Part shown: in pieces, positions 1 to 12,552 of the stretch | Layout: each line of letters opens with the position of its first letter | Position numbering within the stretch: the stretch's first letter is position 1 | NCBI GenBank assembly: GCA_037043455.1 | Contig: JAWPHD010001345.1 | Location: forward strand, 267,290-331,289 | DNA length: 64,000 nucleotides | Source of the DNA: Cyrtodaria siliqua | Taxonomy: Eukaryota > Mollusca > Bivalvia > Adapedonta > Hiatellidae | Direction: 5' to 3' | The notes under the pieces: model-generated | What the model was told of the DNA's origin: nothing | What the model saw: the letters and a program-made list of their open reading frames with translations, nothing else | The model's database searches: none | Translations under genes and position numbers: made by a program

Positions 1-449
1 TAAATCGTCGGTTGTTTACAAAGGCAGATGAGGTATTTTCAAAGTTTTCCAACACTAGTAATTGCCCTTGAGTGGGACTGTAAAGGTAACTTATGAAATC
101 TATTCACTGAATTCATACAAACCTAGAAGGATATTCCACAGAACACTTGGGTCACTTGGCGTTGCTTATATCAGCATGTACAAGCAAACTATAAAAAGAG
201 GCATAACTCTGCCAAAATGAAAGTCAGTAAGTTATAGGTCATGTTTAACACATTTTTTGAGGTAAGATGTGTGTGAAGTTTCATGAACATAGGCCAAATG
301 TTTTTCAAGTTATTATGGCCAAGGTTAGGTACCGAAGACACAGCTAAGTCAAAATAGAATATGTTTTCTTCTGAAGATTAAGCTATAAAGTAGGTTTAAA
401 ACATCTACTGCATAATTCTATTTCATGAGAAAGTGATGTAGATGTAACA
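1..449. other. Unannotated AT-rich sequence
   Basis: No gene is recognisable. The segment around 262-310 has the phrase 'gaagtttcatgaaca', which also occurs in the 240-bp-class monomers further on, so part of it is probably old repeat. Confidence 0.5.
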
Positions 450-925
450 AAGTTATCTGCCCGTTGCTTTGATGGTGAAGGTCACATCCACATTTCCTTT
501 GTCACGTTGCAATGTACCATTCAAGATACAACAAAAAGCAAAGTTTGAAAGGTCGTAGTGCATGTAGTTTGTGAAAAAGTGACCTAATCGCCAAAGTTGA
601 AGGTAAAAGTTATAAGGTTATCTGCCCTTGCTTGGAGGGTCAAGGTCACTTCCCCATTTGCTTTGTCACGTTTTGATGTACCATTCAAGATACAAGTATA
701 AGCAAAGTTTTAAAAGTCTAGTGCATAAAGTTTGTGAAAAAGTGACCTAAACGCAAAAAAGTTGACCCTAAAAATTATCAAGTTATTTGCCCTTTGTTTG
801 GGGGGTCAAGGTCATTTCCACATTTGCTTTGTCACGTTGCGATGTACCGCCCATGATACAAATATAAGCAAAGCTTGAGAGGTCTAGTGCATACAGTTTG
901 TGAGAAAATGACCCGACGCAAAACA
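450..925. repeat. 165-bp tandem repeat, three diverged copies
   Basis: Three head-to-tail copies start at the phrase 'ttatctgccc' or its variant near 452, 617 and 782, a constant spacing of about 165 bp. Each copy contains a 'ctttgtcacgtt' block, a 'gatgtacc' block and a 'gtttgtgaaaaagtgacc' block. Copies 2 and 3 carry TCAAGGTCA, an extended nuclear-receptor half-site. No coding frame is shared between the copies. Confidence 0.8.
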
Positions 926-2190
926 TGAATGTTGACGCCGCCTTCGCCGGAAAAGCAACATGTATGTCTCTTTTTTTCTGCGAAAAGGCGAGACAAAAAT
1001 GAGAAAGTTATAGGCAACGTTAAATTTTCATGAAGGAAAAAACGAGTATTTAAGCCATATAATGACCTTCAGTGTGATCTTGACTATGTTTAAGCATGGT
1101 CATGTCGAAGTTGTCATGATGACTATATATTGAATGTTTGATGCAGAAATATCAAGAAATGAGAGAGTTATAACCAATGTTAAGTTTTCGTGACGGACTG
1201 ACGACAAAGTGATCCCTATGTATTGCACTTTTCTACTAGCCCATCGGGCATATGACTTATAAATATTTACTAGCCGAACACATATCTACAGACCCGAATT
1301 TTTTAAGTGTAATTTGAGTGTTATTTTTAGACAAAATTGATTCCTATATTGTCACGGAAAGTTACATGTTCTCTAGAATAATATCATAAATAATTAAATA
1401 ACAGAAAGAACTTGATTATTTTGACACTTTCAGTCTTTATTCTCAGTCACTGGGTATAAAAATTACGCGTTCGGTTTAATAAGTGTTGTTTTTTTGAGTC
1501 ACTAACGTCTGCATTATTGTTTTCAGCCGGGTTACGCTCTTTCGAAATAATGAAGAAAGCTCATCGTACATGGAGGTTACAAAATAGACCGGAAATGCGG
1601 TATTGATTCATACTAAATATTGCTCATTCGTCCCCAACGTCGTTCGTAAATAGCAAATAAAATTGAAAACCAGTCTGTTCTGAAACCGAGAGTTGTTTCC
1701 GGCGATGTATATGTATAAACAAAATAAAAATCGACTTTAAATTTAGTATACAAGCTGTCGTTAAGTTTTGTGTCTGATTTCATTCCGATTTATTTTGGCA
1801 TTTTCTTTTCGTTTTTAACATGCCCGATTGTAAAATTTACATGCCCGACATGATTTTTACTAACTGCGGGCTCCAAAAACCCAAAGAATGCATAATCGAA
1901 TACACCAAAATAAACTTAGAACTACTCAAAACTGAAAACATCAAACATGTGCGTCATAATTATTATAAATGTCATCCATGCCTAACAGCACCGTTTTAAG
2001 AGAACACTGAAATAGCCCGTTTAAAAGCTTTTTTTGCAATTTGTTTTCTTTCGGTCTGGTTTTTTTCCATAGCATGAAAAAGGTCTGAAATCAGAAGTCA
2101 TTTCCACTCTGAAAGGTTGCCTCCTAAAACTCAATTTATATGAAGCCGCTATATTATGCTATTTTTTTATTATTTTAACGTGACACGACA

Positions 2191-2233
2191 TAATGACGTC
2201 ATGTGACATGACGTCATGTGACATGACGTCACG
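2191..2233. promoter_or_regulatory. Cluster of three CRE-type palindromes
   Basis: TGACGTCA, the full CREB/ATF palindrome, occurs three times in about 40 bp, separated by 'tgtgaca'. The sequence is seen directly; binding is inferred. The duplicate at 11619 has only two copies, so the number changed after duplication. Confidence 0.5.
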
Positions 2234-2439
2234 CCACATGCTATTCTATGTTTAACGTCATCTTACTATGACATCAAAATACCATAGCAACCAGTACTTA
2301 AACGGGACATTAGTGATAGCAAACTGTCAATATAAGGAAACAGTGCTAAGGCAAACTCAAGAATTACATCAATGGTTAGTTTTTAAATGGCATAAAGGCC
2401 AACTCAAACATGGGAAATCCTACTAAAATTGCAGGAAAT

Positions 2440-2665
2440 TGCATATACCGACCGCAAGTCACATGGGATCTTGAGATATCGCAAGTTACATATCTCACGA
2501 TAAGTTGAGATACATCGTGAGAAATTGTAATTGAGATATCTGAATACAAATATCTCAATGTAAATTGAGATATCTCAAGATAAAATGTGATATCTCAACA
2601 TGGAGCATCTCAAGATAAATTAGACATATATTGAGATATCTCAAGATATGGTGCATCGTGGAGTA
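2440..2665. repeat. GATATC-palindrome simple satellite
   Basis: Short repeats built on TGAGATATCTCA and 'tctcaagataaa' variants are spaced irregularly. They are self-complementary and could extrude hairpins. The copy at 11868-12200 is longer and has additional units. Confidence 0.75.
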
Positions 2666-2756
2666 TTACAATATACATATTTTACTGAGTTGTTCATAAT
2701 CTGGGTTTCGTAGCAATGCGTGTTTGCCTTATCGACAAATTACATTCTAACCGAAG

Positions 2757-5541
2757 CAAGGGTGTAAAAATTTGGAAAAATCCACTCGCGCTGCACGACT
2801 AGTGGAACCAAAAAGCTACTTGCCCTTACCAATTTACCTCTCGCCCTGCAGCATATAACCTGAACATTATTTTCCCCACTATACAGCAAGTACATTTGTT
2901 TACTCACAGACACTGTAGTAGCTGACAGGCAGTATGTGGATATTTTATTGTTATTCAAATAAAGAAAGTGCCATATTATCTAACAACACATTCAATATTA
3001 TGGTCTGCAATTATCCTCGTACACTGTCATTAAGATTTATTCCCTTCCACGCAGACATTCGTCGGGGAGTGGGCAAAAAAAATAAGCGCGGAAAATTAAC
3101 TTCTACAACAACAAGAAACAAGAGGTCAATGACCTTGAAGCTCTACTGATTGATTTTGATTTCAGGAAGTAGTCGCTACAAACTCGTTTTTTGAAAATAT
3201 ATTTTAAGCCGTGGCGGTCATCTTGAATTTCTTGAAGTTTCATGAAAATCCGTCGAGTAGTTTCAGAGGAATAGTCGATACAAGTTTTCATTATATAACT
3301 CTATGTAAACAAGATGGCCACTGACAGCCATGTTTAACATCGAATAAAAACAATTTTTGACAAGGACCAACATCATGTCATGCTGATCATTTTCGAAAAA
3401 GTCCCATTAATAACTAGACATAGTTTTCAAGAAGTAGTCGCTATAAACTTGTTTTTTGAAAATCTATTTTTAGCCATGGCGGCCATCTTGAATTTCTGGC
3501 CGATCTGAAATTTGGCTAGGATCAATAAGACAAGTTTTCATTAAATAACTCTATGTAAACAAAGATGGCCACTGGCAGCCATGTTTAACGTCGAATCAAA
3601 ATAATGTTCGACACGGATAACCATCATGTCATGCTGATCATTTTAGAAAAAGTCCCATATCAATATCACTTTTAGTTTTCAAGAAGTAGTCGCTACAATC
3701 TTATTTTTTAAAAATCTATTTGTAGCTGTGGCGGCCATCTTGAATTTCTGGCTGATCTGAAGTTTTGCTAGGATCAATAAGACATTAAGAGCAACATTCC
3801 CGTAAAGTTTCATGAAAATCCACCAAGTAGTTTCAGAGGAGTAGTCGCTAAAAGTTTTTACTATATAACTCTATGTAAACAAAGATGGTCGCTGGCAGCC
3901 ATGTTTAACGTTGAATCAAAACGATTTTCTACAAGGACCAACATCATGTCATACTGATCATTTAGAAAAAGTCCCATATCAATATCACTTAGAGTTTTCA
4001 AGAAGTAGTCGCTACAAACTGGTTTTTTAAAAACCTATTTTTATATTTGGTGGCCATCTTGGATTTCACATCAACATGAATTTTTACTAGGATCAACTAG
4101 ACTTCATGGGCAACATTTCTGTAAAGTTTCATGAAAATCCATTCAGTAGTTTCAGAGGAGTAGTCTCTGATCACCACTGCATATGCTCTGCTGATCTCTG
4201 ATCAGGCGAGCTAACAAATCAATATTCTGCTAAACCTCTCTTCAGTTTTTTGTCTCCATTGGACCAATAATAGACGCCATAACTAATTAATAGCGGTTGG
4301 GAACTACGCTTGTTGTTCAGCCATACCCTTTCAGATTCGCCGAATCCGCTTGCAGGGTCGCGGAAGCAGACTTTCCGAACAGCGACCTGATGTCTGTTCG
4401 TTTACCCGCCATGTTTACGGTGTCGATATAAAAAAAACACAGTCTGACTGCTTGGCGATATATTGCATCACACTCCAATTGATTTTAGCATGAATTGAAT
4501 CACAGGGATCACTCTAGGCCGCGATTCCGCGATATTCTTGCATTAAATTCTCAAAAATCGCATGAAAAAGACAAATGGAACAAATTGTTGCAACGAATTC
4601 GGGGAATTCCATTTTCACCATTTCGGTTTGTAATGAAAACATATTTATTTACATTTCAGTTAAAATCTCAAGTAAATTTGCTCATATCCATTTATTCGCG
4701 ATACAAATATATAAAATGAGAAAATATCAAATTATTCGAAAATCACATGAAAAAAATCAAAACGAGATTATGTCGGTAAACTTCCGGTTCGCCTTTGCTT
4801 TGCGAAAGCAGGGGTGTCAAAGAAAATCGATTGATTATGAATAAACATGGCCATTTTTATAATTATTCATCAACTTCTAGTCATATCTGAACATTATCCC
4901 CTAATCTGTAATGATTTGACGCGATGAACTATGTACTGGAGCGGGGCAAGCAATTATAAAACTATGTTAGCATAAAAAGTTGTCGTAAATTCGGACACGC
5001 TTTATTTCAGATGCTTTAACAACTTCTACTTTCACTATTGGGAATGAACCAGAATACAGGAAATCACATCTAAATTTAAAAATGTTCTGGGGGTCATGCC
5101 CCCAAACCCACCTAGCAGCCTCCAGCGATACATGCCGTCGACGAACAACAACTGGTCGTTCGGCTTCGCATCCGAAATGGATCATGATATGGTGAAAGAC
5201 TCATTAAAATCAAGCAAATGGGACATTTTGTCTCATTGAAATTCACTCCTAGGGTGATTCCTGGAATCACAGTGTATATGACGCGTGGGTTACCTGGTAA
5301 CAAACAAACACCTGTTAATCTGGGTCCTGCAAACGACAATACGAACAAAATTACGCGTCGGAAATGATCCTGATATGAAATCTTGCAAATATTGCAACAT
5401 CGTGTTTGAACGATAGTTTAACTTACCTTTTATAGTGCAAAAAGTCACTCGCCCTGTCGGACGACCAGACGCCAAATGTTACTCGTCCGCAGGCAGCTTG
5501 CACTCGCCAATGCGAGCGGGCGAGTGGAATTGTACACCCCT
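2757..5541. mobile_element. Possible terminal-inverted-repeat element
   Basis: The left end reads 'gggtgtaaaaatttgg' followed by 'ccactcgc'. The right end reads 'gcgggcgagtggaattgta' followed by 'caccc', which is an inverted counterpart (GGGTGTA..AATT..CCACTCGC). No transposase frame lies between the ends. The same ends bound 12199-16165 in copy 2. This may be a non-autonomous DNA transposon carrying a nested array; the target duplication is not resolved. Confidence 0.4.
3117..4212 (+). mobile_element. Tandem-monomer element with terminal hairpin (family A)
   Basis: It begins with the 'aacaagaggtcaatgacc' block and continues as monomers of roughly 240 bp, each with 'agtagtcgctacaa', 'ggcggccatcttgaa', 'gtttcatgaaaatcc' and 'ctctatgtaaac' blocks. 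It ends in a hairpin at 4185-4211 (GCTC-tg-CTGATC-tct-GATCAG-gc-GAGC). The 5' 'agctctactgat' is the inverted counterpart of the 3' end. Conserved ends around internal tandem repeats plus a terminal hairpin resemble non-autonomous Helentron-like elements (an inference from architecture only). Confidence 0.65.
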
Positions 5542-5916
5542 GCGAAGAAGATCTCTGCGCAAACAAACCGAATGGTAACAAACTTTGAAAATATGTTGAA
5601 ATATAGACAAAAAATACTTCATTTGTTTAGTAAAAAAAGGTTGGACCCTTAAGGGGCCACTACACAGTTTAATGTACAGTTCTCAAAAACCAAACCCATG
5701 ACAAGCCCTTAGCCTGAATTCGTGAGCAAAAATAAATCACATCATCATTGTATCATACATTTCTTAGAAGACAATAAAATTACCCATGTTTCCATACCAA
5801 ATAAAAGTCTCAAAAAGCATTTTCTGTACAACTGTAAACCCATTTCTTTAAGATTACCCACCCCTCAAAACATGCTTAAAAAGCAATTTTAGCAATATTT
5901 CAAATGTCAATAAATA
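5542..5916. other. Sequence between repeats, no gene seen
   Basis: AT-rich sequence follows the right edge of duplication copy 1. No coding or RNA gene signature was found. Confidence 0.5.
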
Positions 5917-7612
5917 AAACAAGAGGTCAATGACCTTGAAGCTCTACTGGTACATTTTTGATAGGTAGATCAACATTCCTTTGAAGTTTCATGAAAATCC
6001 ATCAAGTAGTTTCATAGGAGTAGTCGCTACAAGTTTTCATTATATAACTCTATGTAAACAAAGATGGCCGCTGTTAAATGACAAACAAAGATGGCCGCTG
6101 TTTAATGTCAAATCAAAATATTTTTTGACGAGGATCATTATCATGGCATACTGATCATTTCAGAGAAAGTCCCATGTCAATATCGCTTATAGTTTTCAAG
6201 AAGTAGTCGCTACAACTGAAATTTTGCTAGGATCAATAAGACATCAAGAGCAACTTTCCTGTAAAGTTTCATGAAAATCCGTTGAGTAGTTACACAGGAG
6301 TAGTCTTTTCAAATTTTTACTAGATAACTCTATGTAAACAAAGATGGTCGCTGACAGCCATGTTTAACATCGAATCAAAACGATTTTCGACAAGGACCAA
6401 CATCATGACATGCTGATCATTTCAGAGAAAGTCCTATGTCAATATCACTTATAGTTTTCAAGAAGTAGTCGCTACAAACTTGAATTTTGAAAATCTATTT
6501 TTAGCCATGGCGGCCATCTTGAATTTCTGGCTGACCTGAAATTTTGCTAGGATCAATAAGACATCAAGAGCAACTTTCCTGTAAAGTTTCATGAAAATCC
6601 GTCGAGTAGTTACACAGGAGTAGTCTTTACAAATTTTTACTAGATAACTCTATGTAAACAAAGATGGTCGCTGACAGCCATGTTTAACATCAAATCAAAA
6701 CGATTTTCGACAAGGACCAACATCATGACATGCTGATCATTTTAGAAAAAGTCCCATATCAATATCACTTATAGTTTTCAAGAAGTAGTCGCCATAAATT
6801 TGTTTTTTGAAAATCTATTTTTAGCCGTGGCGGCCATTTTGAATTTCCGGCCGACCTGAAGTTTTGCTAGGATCAATAAGACATCAAGAGCAACATTCGT
6901 GTGAAGTTTCATGAAAATCCGTGAAGTAGTTTCAGAGGAGTAGTCGCTACAAGTTTTCATAACTCTATGTAAACAAAGATGGTCGCTGGCAGCCATGTTT
7001 AACGTCGAATCAAAGTAATTTTCGACAAGAATCAACATCACGTCATACTGATCATTTTAGGAAAAGACGTATATCAATATCGCGTATAGTTTTGAAGAAG
7101 TGGTCGCTACAAACTTGTATTTTGGAAACGTATTTTTAACTGTGGCGGCCATCTTGAATTTCTGGCCGACCTCAAATTGTGCTAGGATCATTTAGACATC
7201 AAGAGCAACATTCTTGTGAAGTTTCATAGAAATACGTTGAGTAGTTTCAGAGGAGTAGTCGCTACAAGTTTTTACTAAATTACTCTATGTAAATAAAGGT
7301 GGCCGCTGGCAGCCATGTTTAACGTCGAATCAAAACGATTTTCGGCAAGGACCAACGTCATGTCATGCTTATCATTTTAGAAAAAGTCCCATATCAATAT
7401 CTCTTAGAGTTTTCAAGAAGTAGTCGCTACAGACTTGTGTTTTAAAAATCTATTTTTAGATTTGGCGGCCATCTTGGATTTTATATCACCATGAATTTTT
7501 GCTATGATCAACTAGACTTCATGGGCAACATTTCTGTAATGTTTCATGAAAATCCATTCAGTAGTTTCAGAGTAGTTGCTACAAAAAGAAAGTTTACGGA
7601 CTCTGATCAGTA
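5917..7612 (+). mobile_element. Family A tandem-monomer element, second copy
   Basis: It starts with 'aacaagaggtcaatgacc' and has about seven 240-bp-class monomers with the same blocks as 3117-4212. It ends at a reduced hairpin 'ctctgatcagtagagct'. The IR1 palindrome AGGTCA-A-TGACCT is intact at 5924-5936. Open frames inside are chance readings of monomers. Confidence 0.7.
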
Positions 7613-9020
7613 GAGCTAAAAAATGAATGTTCCTAAGCATATCAGTGTCATGTCTGCACTCATAATGCTCTTCCATATCAGGAATTGCTAAGTTTTACAT
7701 ACCTTCTCCGGCGTTTTAAAACGTTATTCAATGCTGATCTCCCCGTGAGTGCAAATCAGCCATTTTACCTACTTTTTGGAAGTTTTTGCTAGTTGAGCAT
7801 TTTTCTATTTATAGCCTCCAAAAACCCCAAAGAATGCATATATTCCAATACACCAAAATAAACTTAGAAGTACTCAAAACTGAAAACAACATCAAACATG
7901 TGCTTCATAATTATTATAAATACCATCCATGTACCTAAAAGATGCTTAGTTGATGTCTTTCTGATTTACACCATGGACTTTCGTGCAAAACTGAGGAGTG
8001 CCCCCTCAAGACAAACGTTTGTATTTACAATCAAGCGTTCAAGATGATCAAGACTAGCTCTGATAAACAATAATCACACTTTGTTTCCATTTAGTTAAAA
8101 TTTACTGATTACGATGTCGCATGCATATTTGTCACAAATTGAATTGTTTTCTACATTTGTATGCGCGATCAGCGTGCATTAGGTTTACAAAAAAGCACGA
8201 TCTCATAGAAAATTGCGCGGATCCCGCGTCCTAGAATGGACACTGCTGATGTTGATCGAATGCAATTATTCTGCTCTTCTTTTAATTTTTAGTGAAAAAT
8301 ACCAATTATTCGATAATTACATAGACATGTTAGTGATGTCTGACTAATCGTAGGATACATACATTTCCGTTGATTTCTCTCATCAATAAAACAATCACAA
8401 TTTAAACAAACTTGCGCTTTATACCAAACACATTTCTTTATTTTATAATTATCCATCAATAAAACACACAGAAGTTCGCAGTTTTGCTTATTGCCGACGA
8501 CTCAAATTTCGCCCAACATGGATAACAAGAAAAGCTATAATACATGTATTATAGCATGGGGAGTACGGACATATTTGAAAGGCAGTGAAAAGATGGTATT
8601 AGTAGCATGACATATTAGCAAGAATTTGACCGATCGGTTATCAGTGAATGACACATGTCCAAAATGGGGGAGAGGACACAATCTGTGTTTGCCGACTTCA
8701 GTTCTTTATAAATAAAACAATGAAGTTATATAATAAGTGTATTCAAAGCCTTATAGTTTCATTGACTTTTGTCTTTTGGTTTTGTCTGATTTCAAAATGC
8801 CAGTTCGGATGAATGTATTATAAACAGTAACAAACATGACAAACATTTCCATATTTCACGATAAGGGTAACACTACGTATAGCCGCTTCACTTTCATGGA
8901 AGTGCAAATAAATATTATGGAATGATTTTTTAACACTAGTATAATTGTGTAATGGACAATTTTATATGTATTTATTTTAAAGTTGTGATTATCCCAGAAC
9001 TAAGTATGTACAGCTCAGTA
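7613..9020. other. AT-rich region with one repeat fragment
   Basis: 7826-7932 is a third copy of the 'ccaaagaatgcata...caccaaaataaac' block found at about 1870-1985 and 11303-11407. A perfect 22-nt palindrome lies at 8534-8555. Otherwise nothing is recognised. Confidence 0.5.
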
Positions 9021-9103
9021 AGTGTGCCAGGTTCCCCGCCAGGACTTGAACCTGGATCTCTTTTCTTTCTCGAAAGAAAAGCATGCTTCCTTACACTACA
9101 GAG
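9018..9103 (-). repeat. tRNA-like sequence (pseudo-tRNA or SINE head)
   Basis: On the minus strand a good T-arm is visible: CCAGG-TTCAAGT-CCTGG, with GGTTCAAGTCC matching a polymerase III B box. A perfect hairpin of nine A/T-rich pairs sits where the anticodon arm would be, and 'tagtgtaagg' could be an A box. The 5' acceptor strand does not pair with the 3' strand, so this is probably not a working tRNA. Confidence 0.4.
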
Positions 9104-10378
9104 ATGTTCCCAACAGCACAGAGCGTACAGAAAATTAATCAGCCAACTTAAATTTAGATTAAACATATTTTACTTCAAATTATGTATATTTACATAATCC
9201 ATTCTAGGCGCTGATCTTAACTCTTAAAGTATGTCCTTTGTTTGTGCCAGATGAAGCTACAGGTTATGCTTATAAATAATTCCAACACTTCATTAAAAAG
9301 AAACCCAGTGAAAACAAGTAAATTCAGCAAAGTACAAGTCCACTATATGTGAAACCACACATCGCTAGGCTAGCGCTAGGATTTTAAACCCTTTAGCCAA
9401 ATCTGGCTAAAGCCCTAAAAATTCCTTTAGCCGGATTAGAAAGTCTTTAGCCAGACTTTTGCCAAGATATTTTGTAACGAATAGGAGGCGCTTAAACTTT
9501 GCGTTTGCGTCCACATCAACAGTTAGTTAAAAAAGTATGCGTCATTAACCTACATGTATAGGTTATCAATATGTCCACATCATATGCATTCTGCGTTAGT
9601 GCTTACAATTACTTATAATAGTGGAGCTGTAAAATATCCAAAAAGTTAAAAAAATTGTATTTACTTTAATGCTATTTTAATTTTTAAAAATTGTCGACTG
9701 AAACTCAAAAAAGGACAGAATGAATGCATGCATATAATAAGAAAATATAAAAGTACAAACTCTTGTCACCATTGATTAGACCATTTAGTATTTTCATTAA
9801 ATGTATTTCAATATACCTACTAACATTCATAGAAATAAAATAAATATATTTAAAAATGTAAGGCTAAGCTGTGGCATATAAAACAAGTTCAACTAACAGA
9901 AGGTCCAACTAGAAAGATCGCGGCGCTGCATTGTGAGACAAAATTCAGAAATGCTACATACAACACTTATATCATGCACAGAGACTGTCAGAGTAAGTAA
10001 TGAAAGCCACTTCATTCAAAAATTGTACCAATTTCAAAGACAGCCGATCAAAACATCGGTTCACACTTGCCATTGTTCCAGTTTACGCTACCGTGTGTAA
10101 CTAATTAGTATTATCAGTGATTGCAAAGTTCAAAAACACCGACGGCATCTGTACCTTTTTAATTCGTAAGCAAACTTTGCGTTTTGAAAAGCCACTTTAG
10201 CCACTAGAGGGCGCCATGTTATATTTAATGTTTTACACGGCTCGATAACGCAGTTGAATATGTGGATAATATTGAGCGCGGGGTCACAAACCAGTTGATC
10301 GACAGCAAGACGGGGAACAGTGGGCGGAGTCTATTGCACATCGACAATATCGCACATTGACAATTTGACAGCGGTCTT
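9104..10378. other. AT-rich sequence, no gene seen
   Basis: No coding or RNA gene is supported. A short stretch around 9385-9465 repeats 'tttagcca' several times. Confidence 0.5.
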
Positions 10379-11867
10379 GCCGGAAAAGCAACATGTATGT
10401 CTCTTTTTTCTTCGAAAAGGCGAGACAAAAATGAGAAAGTTATAGGCAACGTTAAATTTTCATGAAAAAAACGAGTATTTAAGCCATATAATGACCTTCA
10501 GTGTGATCTTGACTATGTTTTAGCATGGTCATGTCGAAATGTCATGATGAGTATATATTGAATGTTTGATGCAGAAATATCAAGAAATGAGAAAGTAATA
10601 ACCAATGTTAAGTTGTCATGACGGACTGACGACAAAGTGATCCCTATGTATCGCACTTTTCTACTAGCCCATCGGGCATATGACATAAATATTTACTAGC
10701 CGAACACATATCTACAGACCCGAATTTTTTAAGTGTAATTTGATTGTTATTTTTAGACAAAATTGATACATATATAAATTGATACGTATATTGTCACAGA
10801 AAGTTACATGTTCTCTAGAATAATATCATAAATAATTAAATAAAATAAAGAACTTTATTTTTTTGACACTTTATTCTCTGTCTCTGGGTATAAAAATTAC
10901 GCGTTCGGTTTAATAAGTGTTGTTTTTTTGAGTCACTAACGTCTGCATTATTTTTTCAGCCGGGTTAAGCTCTTTCGAAATAATGAAGAAAGCTCATCGT
11001 ACATGGAGGTTACAAAATAGACCGGAAATGCGGTATTGATTCATACTGAATATTGCTCATTCGTCGTCAACGTCGTTCGTAAATAGCAAATAAAATTGTA
11101 AACCAGTCTGTTCTGAAACCGAGTTGTTTCCGGCGATGTATATGTATAAACAAAATAAAAATCGACTTTAAATTTAGTATACAATCTGTCGTTAAGTTTT
11201 GTGTCTGATTTCATTCCGATTTATTTTGGCATTTTCTTCTTGTTTTTGACATGCCCGCTTGTAAAATTTACATGCACGACATGATTTTTACTAACTGCGG
11301 GCTCCAAAAACCCAAAGAATGCATAATCGAATACACCAAAATAAACTCTACTCAAAACTGAAAACATCAAACATGTGCGTCATAATTATTTTAAATGTCA
11401 TCCATGCCTAACAGCACCTTTTTAAGAGAGCACTGAAATAGCCCGCTTAACAGCTTCTTGCAATTTTTTTCTTTCGGTCTGTTTTTTTTCCATAGCATAG
11501 AAAAGGTCTGAAATGTGCGATCAGAAGTCATTTCCACTCTGAAAGGTTGCCTCCTAAAACTCAATTTATATAAAGCCGCTATATTATGCAATTATTTTTT
11601 TAATGCGACACGACATAATGACGTCATGTGACATGACGTCACGCCACATGCTGTTCTAATTTTAACGTCATCTTACTATGACATCAAAATACCATAGCAA
11701 CCAGTACTTAAACGGGACATTAGTGATAGCAAACTGTCAATATAAGGAAACAGTGCTAAGGCAAACTCAAGAAGTACATCAATGGTTAGTTTTTAAATGC
11801 CATAAAGCCCAACTCAAAATTAGAAAATCCTACTAAAATTGCATATACCGACCGCAAGTCACATGGG

Positions 11868-12200
11868 ATCTTGAGATATCGCAAGTTACATATCTCACGA
11901 TAAGTTGCGATACATCTTGAGAAATTGTAAAATATATCTCAATTTATTTTGAGATATCAATGACACAAGACTCATTGAGAGATCTGAAGATAATTATCTC
12001 AAAACAACTTAATATATCTCAACAGTTATCTCAAGATAAATTGAGATATACACTGAGATTTATGGGGATTAATTGAGATATCTGAATACAAATATCTCAA
12101 TGTCAATGTAAATTGAGATATCTCACGATAAAATGTGATATCTCAACATGGAGCATCTCCAGATAAATTGGACATATATTGAGATATCTCAAGATGTGGT
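11868..12200. repeat. GATATC-palindrome satellite, expanded copy
   Basis: Same repeat as 2440-2665 with additional 'tgagatatc' units between 11935 and 12070. It shows unequal growth of the two duplication copies. Confidence 0.7.
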
Positions 12201-12552
12201 GTAAAAATTTGGAAAAATACACTCTCGCTGCAGGACTAGTGGAACCAAAAAGCTACTCGCCCTTACCAATTTACCTCTTGCCCTGCAGCATATAACCTGA
12301 ACATTATTTTCACCACTATACAACAAGTACATTTGTGTACTCACAGACACTGTAGTAGCTGACAGGCAGTATGTGGAGATTTAATTGTTATTCAAATAAA
12401 GAAAGTGCCATATTATCTAACAACACATTTAATATTATGGTCTGCAATTATCCTCGTACACTTTCATTAAGATTTATTCCCTTCCACGCAGACATTCGTC
12501 GGGGAGTGGGCAAAAAAAATAAGCGCGGAAAATTAACTTCTACAACAACAAC

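Larger units (their letters stand above)
953..5541 (+). repeat. Segmental duplication, copy 1
   Basis: This stretch matches 10379-16165 in the same orientation and order. Shared landmarks are the 'gccggaaaagcaacatg' left edge, the 'actagcccatcgggcatatgac' block, the CRE palindromes, the GATATC satellite, the 240-bp-class array, and the right edge ending in 'gcgggcgagtggaatt'. Copy 1 is shorter because copy 2 has extra satellite, extra array monomers and a Penelope-like insertion. Small open frames inside (for example 2934-3149 and 4495-4719) recur in copy 2 simply because the DNA is duplicated. Confidence 0.85.
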
